A stretch of DNA of 8,818 nucleotides, taken from the NCBI GenBank assembly GCA_964359785.1, contig CAYHWL010000062.1, forward strand, positions 1 to 8,818. The letters are read 5' to 3'. Position numbers and translations under genes: made by a program. The notes below the pieces were generated by a model, which was given only the letters and a program-made list of their open reading frames with translations, did no database searches and was not told the origin of the DNA. Each line of letters opens with the position of its first letter. The first letter of the stretch is position 1. Shown here in pieces: positions 5,225 through 8,818 of the stretch. This DNA comes from JACQSU01 sp964359785 (GTDB lineage: Archaea > Nanobdellota > Nanobdellia > Woesearchaeales > JAGWAF01).

Positions 5225-5742
5225 CGCGTGAAAATGTCTTCCTCAAGAGGGGGGCTCTCATCATTGGATTTCACAGGTTCTGGTTTTTTTGGCTCTTCGA
5301 TTCCTTTTGGCTTTTCCTCCTGGAATGGGCCTATGGACCTGGATTCCTCCTTTAATTTATTTTCCAAGCTAGCAAGCTCTTCCGGGCTCATGGTCTTTGG
5401 TTGCCATGCGAGAGCTAAACCATCTTTTTCTCTTCTTGGAATGACTGAAAGGAAAACATGAGGGAACTTCTGGCCAGCTGGAACACCATTTTGGATTAGA
5501 ATGTTTGTGCCGTGAGCTTTTAGCCCTTCGAATACTGACATGCTCACAATGTTTGCCGCCGCGAAAAGCTCGCCAACAACAGGATCAGGGACCATCTCGA
5601 TTATGGGAGCATGGACTTTTGGAGCGATGATTATATGGCCTGGGGCCGCTGGGCTTGGACTGATGAAGGCCGCCAGATCAGGAGTCTCATAGACAAAATC
5701 TTTTCTTTCCGCGATCATCTGACAGATTTTGCAGTCACTCAT
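5203..5742 (-). CDS. HIT-domain protein lacking two of three HIT-motif histidines
   Basis: Histidine-triad fold: a CxxC near the start (Cys4, Cys7), then FVYETPDLAAFISPSPAAPGHIIIAPKVH (16-44), ILIQNGVPAGQ (81-91) and HVFLSVIPRREKDG (95-108). HIT enzymes hydrolyse or transfer nucleotidyl groups with the middle His of HxHxHxx. Here the motif reads H95-V-F97-L-S99-V-I, so the nucleophile (Phe97) and the third His (Ser99) are gone. Nucleotide binding without catalysis is a reasonable inference. After the domain a charged, Pro-rich tail (about 140-179) ends in PPLEEDIFTRQLRRIP. The ATG at 5742 overlaps the stop of the upstream HIT gene (ATGA), so the two are translationally coupled, perhaps forming a heterodimer, since HIT proteins normally dimerise. 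Confidence 0.9.
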   Translation of the reverse strand: MSDCKICQMIAERKDFVYETPDLAAFISPSPAAPGHIIIAPKVHAPIIEMVPDPVVGELFAAANIVSMSVFEGLKAHGTNILIQNGVPAGQKFPHVFLSVIPRREKDGLALAWQPKTMSPEELASLENKLKEESRSIGPFQEEKPKGIEEPKKPEPVKSNDESPPLEEDIFTRQLRRIP

Positions 5743-6398
5743 TTTCCAAGCAGCATAGACGCTATGTCATCTAGCCCCTTTTTGTCTTTTGAAACAGGTT
5801 GAATTGGTTTTTGTTCTGGTTTGGGAGTTGGCTGTTGAGTTGGCCGTTCCTCTTGGATCCTGGGTGGAGGCGACTTGCCCTCCTGCATGTCCTTGACAGC
5901 CAAGATTATCTTTGGCATGATAGCCGCGAGCTTAGCATTATCCTCCTGCGACACGCTCACTTGCACTGGATCCAAACCCACACCATCACCCTCTCTTCTT
6001 GGAATGATATGCAACATGAAATGCTGGGCACGCTGACCTGCAGCGCCGCCATTAGCGATGAATATGCTTGAGCCCTCAGCGCCAAGAGCCCTAAGACAAG
6101 CATGGGCAAATGCCTTTGAGACCATACCTAGATGCTTGATCGTATCAATAGGGATCTGCGGCATGACCATGTAGTGATCTTTTGGGATGAGAAGAATATG
6201 GCCTGGCGTTGCCGGAAAGATGTCCAGGACCGCGATACAGAGATTGTCCTCGTACACTTTTTTTGCCGGCTGTTCACCGGAGATGATCTTGCAGAATATG
6301 CACTGCTCTTTTTGCCATGCCTTTAGTTCATCAGGAGACATCTTGGAGAGCTTCTCCTGAAGCTGCCTTTGCTCAAACTCCTCGACAGACTCTGCCAT
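5739..6398 (-). CDS. HIT-domain protein with Met in place of the catalytic histidine
   Basis: A 219-residue HIT protein. A helical N-terminal extension (residues 1-30, EEFEQRQLQEKLSKMSPDELKAWQK) precedes the zinc-type CIFC (33-36), KVYEDNLCIAVLDIFPATPGHILLIPKDHY (47-76) and GGAAGQRAQHFMLHIIPRREGDG (117-139). The triad motif is H126-F-M128-L-H130: the outer histidines are kept and the middle nucleophile is Met. The C-terminal tail (about 170-219) is Pro/Gln/Lys-rich and ends in LDDIASMLLGK, a possible short binding helix. The start at 6398 is supported by a TATA box (TTTATAAT, 6421-6428) about 27 nt upstream, predicting a leaderless mRNA. It overlaps the second HIT gene by ATGA. HxMxH-type HIT proteins seem familiar from DPANN genomes, but this was not checked. 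Confidence 0.92.
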   Translation of the reverse strand: MAESVEEFEQRQLQEKLSKMSPDELKAWQKEQCIFCKIISGEQPAKKVYEDNLCIAVLDIFPATPGHILLIPKDHYMVMPQIPIDTIKHLGMVSKAFAHACLRALGAEGSSIFIANGGAAGQRAQHFMLHIIPRREGDGVGLDPVQVSVSQEDNAKLAAIMPKIILAVKDMQEGKSPPPRIQEERPTQQPTPKPEQKPIQPVSKDKKGLDDIASMLLGK

Positions 6399-6420
6399 GG
6401 AGTTTACCTGGAAATACCCT

Positions 6421-6428
6421 ATTATAAA
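6421..6428 (-). promoter_or_regulatory. TATA box of the HIT gene pair
   Basis: The minus strand reads TTTATAAT, centred about 27 nt from the ATG at 6398, consistent with a leaderless transcript that carries both HIT genes. Confidence 0.55.
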
Positions 6429-6467
6429 TGATTTGCAATAATTTCCAGCTTCTTACGCAACGATACG

Positions 6468-6500
6468 TTTATAAATATTGGAACGGGGTTGTGACATCAC
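6468..6500 (+). promoter_or_regulatory. Pilin promoter with small palindrome near the predicted transcription start
   Basis: TTTATAAAT (6469-6477) is a strong TATA box that predicts transcription from about 6500. GTGACATCAC (6491-6500), a short palindrome (GTGA/TCAC), lies right at that start and could be an operator or chance. The resulting leader of about 15 nt carries GAGGG (6506-6510). Confidence 0.5.
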
Positions 6501-6515
6501 AAAAAGAGGGACATG

Positions 6516-7004
6516 ATGAACAAAAGAGGAGTATCACCGCTGGTCGCTACGCTAATACTTATCATGTTCTCTGTGGCGCTTGGCGCTTTGGTGATGAATT
6601 GGGGCAAGGCGTACATCGAAGAGAGAGCCGAGTTCGTCACTGGAGCCAAAACCTCACCATTAAGCTGTGACCATATCGACCTTGCGATAATCAAAGTAGG
6701 CGACACCCAGCAGATCTGCACAAATCCGACCTCTGGGATGCTGCGGATAGATATAGAAAATGGAGTCGGTTCTCAAGTGGATAACATACAGCTGCGCATC
6801 GTTGGAACGCAAAGTGTGCTCACACTGGATAGGCTCCTTGGAACTGCGCTTGCCAAAGGAGAATCCAAGACGGTGGAATATCCATACACACAGGCTGGCC
6901 AAGTGAAGCAAGTGAAATTGACACCCTACATGCTCATCAACAACGAGCCACGGATGTGCGCTGCCAAATCAGTTGTCGTGAATGAACCGATAAGAAATTG
7001 CTGA
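6516..7004 (+). CDS. Type IV pilin-like protein with class III signal peptide
   Basis: A 162-residue pilin subunit. The N-terminus MNKRG followed by VSPLVATLILIMFSVALGALVM is the classic archaeal class III signal: short basic leader, cleavage after Gly5 by a FlaK/PibD-type peptidase, then a hydrophobic assembly helix. The rest is a beta-rich head domain with four cysteines (51, 68, 148, 162, the last being the final residue), which could form two disulfides. Of two adjacent ATGs (6513, 6516) the second is chosen because it lies 5 nt after the GAGGG ribosome-binding site; the first would be only 2 nt away. The gene stands alone behind its own promoter. The matching peptidase is encoded at 3287-4132. 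It could be an adhesive pilin or a pseudopilin; an archaellin is less likely because no fla/arl neighbours are present. Confidence 0.88.
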   Translation: MNKRGVSPLVATLILIMFSVALGALVMNWGKAYIEERAEFVTGAKTSPLSCDHIDLAIIKVGDTQQICTNPTSGMLRIDIENGVGSQVDNIQLRIVGTQSVLTLDRLLGTALAKGESKTVEYPYTQAGQVKQVKLTPYMLINNEPRMCAAKSVVVNEPIRNC

Positions 7005-7009
7005 TCTTA

Positions 7010-7112
7010 TTTCAAAGTTGGGTCTAATACAACATAAAGCTCGGCTTTATGTGTACACAAAATCCCGTAGGATTTTGTTGTACCCCGCTGCTTGTGGCGA
7101 CCAACTTTGAAA
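7010..7112. repeat. Palindromic unit 1: nested inverted repeats
   Basis: The outer stem is TTTCAAAGTTGG (7010-7021) with CCAACTTTGAAA (7101-7112), 12 bp, extended by TC/GA across a single-base bulge. Inside are TACAACA/TGTTGTA (7028-7034, 7076-7082), the hairpin ACATAAAGC-TCG-GCTTTATGT (7032-7052), and a hairpin of 9 bp ACAAAATCC-CGTA-GGATTTTGT (7057-7078) extended by GTAC/GTAC over a one-base bulge. Some of these compete for the same bases. It shares ATACAACA and TTTGTTGTACCCCG with unit 2. Confidence 0.75.
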
Positions 7113-7146
7113 CAATAGTATTCCACCCGGGGTGGAATGCTATTGT
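7112..7146. repeat. Long hairpin, 17-bp stem
   Basis: ACAATAG-T-ATTCCACCC (7112-7128) pairs with GGGTGGAAT-G-CTATTGT (7130-7146), centred on G7129, with one G-T wobble (7119/7139). As RNA the innermost pairs would open into a loop. It starts at the last base of unit 1. Confidence 0.75.
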
Positions 7147-7148
7147 GC

Positions 7149-7175
7149 TCAAGAACCACTAACTGTGGTTCTTGA
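7149..7175. repeat. Hairpin, 11-bp perfect stem
   Basis: TCAAGAACCAC (7149-7159) and GTGGTTCTTGA (7165-7175) enclose a five-base TAACT loop. No T-run follows on the plus strand, so it is not a typical terminator. Confidence 0.75.
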
Positions 7176-7203
7176 CATTAGAAAAAGCCGGTCACCGCAG
7201 TGA

Positions 7204-7294
7204 GAAAACTGGCGGATACAACAAAATCTGGAAGATTTTGCGTATACAAATTTGTTGTACCCCGGAGCTTGCTCCGATTGGGTAGCCAGTTTTC
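7204..7294. repeat. Palindromic unit 2: related to unit 1
   Basis: Outer stem GAAAACTGGC (7204-7213) with GCCAGTTTTC (7285-7294), 10 bp. Inside are TACAACAAA/TTTGTTGTA (7217-7225, 7251-7259), the hairpin CAAAATCT-GGA-AGATTTTG (7222-7240), and CGGAG-CTTG-CTCCG (7263-7276 region). It shares ATACAACA and the 14-base TTTGTTGTACCCCG with unit 1 in the same order and orientation, while most stem sequences differ. Confidence 0.75.
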
Positions 7295-7305
7295 AGGCAT
7301 TTTCT

Positions 7306-8115
7306 TTATTCTGGTCTTGCGAAGATCTTGGCTAGAATATCCATCGTATAAAGCATCATAGCCTGAGCTTGGCCTTGCGTAGGCTGGAAAGGCTCTTGCT
7401 TCTTGTGTACGGCAAAGACTCGCACTTGGTTGATCAGATGGATCTGGTTTGTGATTCCCGGATCGAATTGCACCTGTTTTTCCGCGAGCTTGGCAATCAA
7501 ATTGCCAAGACCGATGCCCGGATTCTTTTCTAGTACGTCTTGACCAGTGACCTCAAAATATTTCCTGTGAAGCGCAGTCTCTAAGATTCGACCGCACAAA
7601 ATAGTGACAGACCGGTAACAACCATTCGAGAAACACTTCTCCATCTCTGAAATATCAGCTATGAGATCGCCTCGCACCTCTGCTGGGAGGAACTTGATGA
7701 CATTAGGCCTTGGAGCGGCTGGCGCCTCCGCCTGTTTTGGCTGAAATCTGGGAATCTTTGGATCGGCAGTCTTCGCTTCAGGAATGTCCAAAGCTTCAGT
7801 CAAAGACCATAATTTGTCCAAGGATGAACGGACCTTGCTGATATCCTGAGACGGAAGCTCTGATATCATCTCGATTATTGTCGCGACAGGCTTTGAATTT
7901 GTTGTGTTGTGGAGCGATAACGCGTGAAGATGCTTCGCCTGAAGCTTGAGCGAGTCTAGCGCGGCAAAATAATTCCTTTTGAGATATTCTTTCCTGGAAT
8001 CCTGATAATTGACGATAGAACCGCCCATATCCTCACCGATATCAACCTTGGCTTTCTCGATGTCATAAGCTGATGTTCTTAAACGAAGGATTTGACGCTT
8101 GAACTCATCTATCAT
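7306..8115 (-). CDS. DUF4145/HEPN-like helical protein of unknown function
   Basis: A 269-residue soluble protein in two parts. The N-terminal half (1-110) is helical and charged. A Pro/Ala-rich linker (about 111-140, containing KQAEAPAAPRP) leads to the C-terminal domain (about 143-266). That domain resembles DUF4145: LPAEVRGDLIADISEMEKCFSNGCYRSVTILCGRILETAL, then GLGNLIAKL and QIHLINQVRVFAVHKKQEPF, then a closing helix MLYTMDILAKIF. R232-VFAV-H237 fits the Rx4-6H signature of HEPN ribonuclease-type folds, to which DUF4145 is thought to belong, but the residue after Arg is Val rather than the common polar one. Activity is unproven. The start at 8115 is supported by a TATA box (TTTTATAC, 8137-8144) about 26 nt upstream (leaderless); the frame stays open upstream to 8196 but overlaps nreA. 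It lies 46 nt downstream of nreA on the same strand. Confidence 0.7.
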   Translation of the reverse strand: MIDEFKRQILRLRTSAYDIEKAKVDIGEDMGGSIVNYQDSRKEYLKRNYFAALDSLKLQAKHLHALSLHNTTNSKPVATIIEMISELPSQDISKVRSSLDKLWSLTEALDIPEAKTADPKIPRFQPKQAEAPAAPRPNVIKFLPAEVRGDLIADISEMEKCFSNGCYRSVTILCGRILETALHRKYFEVTGQDVLEKNPGIGLGNLIAKLAEKQVQFDPGITNQIHLINQVRVFAVHKKQEPFQPTQGQAQAMMLYTMDILAKIFARPE

Positions 8116-8136
8116 ACAGATGGAGATTTTAGGACT

Positions 8137-8146
8137 GTATAAAAAA
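8137..8146 (-). promoter_or_regulatory. TATA box of the DUF4145/HEPN-like gene
   Basis: The minus strand reads TTTTTTATAC, centred about 26-27 nt before the ATG at 8115. It indicates a leaderless transcript independent of nreA and rules out translation from in-frame codons further upstream on that mRNA. Confidence 0.5.
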
Positions 8147-8161
8147 TGGTATGGTGACAGA

Positions 8162-8818
8162 TCACAGGAAGAAAGATGCAAGATCCGTCTGAACACGCCG
8201 CTCGTTCAGCAAGACACTTCGTTTTAGGAAATCATCCAGATTGATGTTATACTTGGATGCGATGCTCCTTGCGTACGCGAAAAGGCTGGGTTGGTCGCTG
8301 AATTCGAAAGGAGTGGATTTGAGTGAATTCCTGGCTGCTTCTCTCACTACCCACACACCCAATGGAAGGGTATATTCTGGGGTTATGAAACGGAGGGCTA
8401 AGACACTGTTTTGCCTTTTTTGTTGATGCAGCCTTTCGGTTATGGCAAGCCTGCAAGCATAATACCCTCCTTGCGTCTCGTCAGCGTACTGCCTTCGTCC
8501 CAGGTAGGATTCATGATCAGTGCTGTACTGAAGAGGGCCTTGGCCCACAGTGATCTCAAAGAGTTCGTACGACCAGATGCCTGGAAGGGTGAGGATGAGA
8601 AAGTAGTTGCCCATGTAACCACCAAAGTAAGCTTGAAAACCGCCTTGCTGGAAATCACGGATGCTTGATATCAACGACTTGCCCACCATGTCATCCACCG
8701 CAGTGATAGACCACCTTGTGGGGACAAGTTTTCTATCTGGTTTGATACCGATGTTGCCAACGCTCATCAATCTCGTCAGGAAGTTCTCCTCAAAGCCCTT
8801 CTTGTGAAGATATATAAT
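8162..8818 (-). CDS. nreA: DNA repair protein NreA, C-terminal part with PIP box, truncated by window edge
   Basis: The last 218 residues of an archaeal Nre protein; the frame is open to the window edge at 8818, so the apparent start codons near 8765-8770 are internal. Conserved Nre features: HKKGFEENFLTRLMSVGNIG followed by DRKLVPTRWSITAVDD (about 27-42), YMGNYFLILTLPGIWSYELFE (about 69-89), GGYYACRLAITERL (about 117-130) and PLGVWVVREAARNSL (about 152-166). The very end, Q210-TD-L213-AS-F216-F217-L, is a textbook PCNA-interacting (PIP) box, QxxLxxFF. In Haloferax, Nre proteins act in DNA damage repair and bind PCNA through such a C-terminal motif. The N-terminal domain with its usual zinc finger is outside the window. 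The next gene downstream has its own TATA box. Confidence 0.92.
   Translation of the reverse strand: MIYLHKKGFEENFLTRLMSVGNIGIKPDRKLVPTRWSITAVDDMVGKSLISSIRDFQQGGFQAYFGGYMGNYFLILTLPGIWSYELFEITVGQGPLQYSTDHESYLGRRQYADETQGGYYACRLAITERLHQQKRQNSVLALRFITPEYTLPLGVWVVREAARNSLKSTPFEFSDQPSLFAYARSIASKYNINLDDFLKRSVLLNERRVQTDLASFFL

Larger units (their letters stand above)
7005..7305. other. Gene-free intergenic region almost wholly made of inverted repeats
   Basis: About 300 nt between the convergent 3' ends of the pilin and the DUF4145-like gene. I find no credible coding frame, tRNA or rRNA motif. Instead there are at least seven stems: a large palindromic unit (7010-7112), a 17-bp hairpin (7112-7146), an 11-bp hairpin (7149-7175), a small TCAC/GTGA hairpin (7192-7203) and a second palindromic unit (7204-7294). 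An outer pairing AGAAAAAGCC/GGCATTTTCT (7180-7189 with 7296-7305, one mismatch) encloses the last part. It may serve as bidirectional terminator, structured RNA or repeat element. Confidence 0.8.

Noticed and set aside
7010..7112. MITE with terminal inverted repeats
   Set aside because: The 12-bp arms look like terminal repeats, but the flanks (CTTA and CAAT) show no target-site duplication, and a second copy with the same ends is not in the window.
7010..7294. Integron attC-like sites or a CRISPR array in the palindrome field
   Set aside because: The outer arms carry GTT on the left and AAC on the right, the reverse of the attC R-box order. There are only two related units of unequal length with no regular spacer-repeat pattern.
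8116..8196. 27-residue N-terminal extension of the DUF4145/HEPN-like protein
   Set aside because: It crosses the TATA box and the 3' end of nreA, and its composition is unlike the rest of the protein.

Overview
This window looks archaeal. Evidence: an archaeal/eukaryotic-type EF-2, the ribosomal block rpl7ae-rps28e-rpl24e-ndk, an Nre-family DNA repair protein with a C-terminal PCNA-binding motif, a FlaK/PibD-type prepilin peptidase with a class III pilin, and TATA boxes about 26-28 nt from start codons (leaderless genes). Several family details suggest a DPANN-type lineage (Woesearchaeota/Pacearchaeota-like): the EF-2 motif AHIHHGKTA, HIT proteins with HxMxH-type motifs, and a long NDK. That placement is inference; no phylogeny was done.

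Layout. 1-714 (-): N-terminal 238 residues of EF-2, cut by the window edge. 835-993 (+): a 52-aa small gene resembling the tail of a VapB antitoxin. 1003-2394 (-): a compact operon rpl7ae, rps28e, rpl24e, ndk, closed by a T-rich terminator; the rpl7ae leader (2395-2464) is rich in hairpins and contains a K-turn-like core. 2490-3218 (-): a divergent cis-prenyltransferase (UppS-like) with substituted active-site motifs. It shares one symmetric TATA box (about 3256-3267) with the divergent prepilin peptidase (3287-4132, +). 4193-5224 (+): a secreted FG-GAP/beta-propeller protein, converging by 22 nt onto two translationally coupled HIT-domain genes (5203-5742 and 5739-6398, -). 6516-7004 (+): a type IV pilin-like protein. 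7005-7305: about 300 nt without a gene, filled with nested inverted repeats. 7306-8115 (-): a DUF4145/HEPN-like protein. 8162-8818 (-): C-terminal 218 residues of NreA, cut by the window edge.

How the parts fit. One module is translation (EF-2, L7Ae, S28e, L24e, plus NDK for NTP supply). A second is the cell surface: the peptidase would process pilins such as the one at 6516, and the propeller protein is exported. The third is nucleotide/DNA metabolism (HIT proteins, NreA, HEPN-like protein). The most unusual features are the palindrome field at 7010-7305, which contains two related units whose stems differ in sequence but keep pairing; the possible L7Ae-responsive leader of rpl7ae; and a run of proteins whose textbook active-site residues are replaced (EF-2 P-loop/switch I, both HIT proteins, UppS, one L24e zinc ligand).
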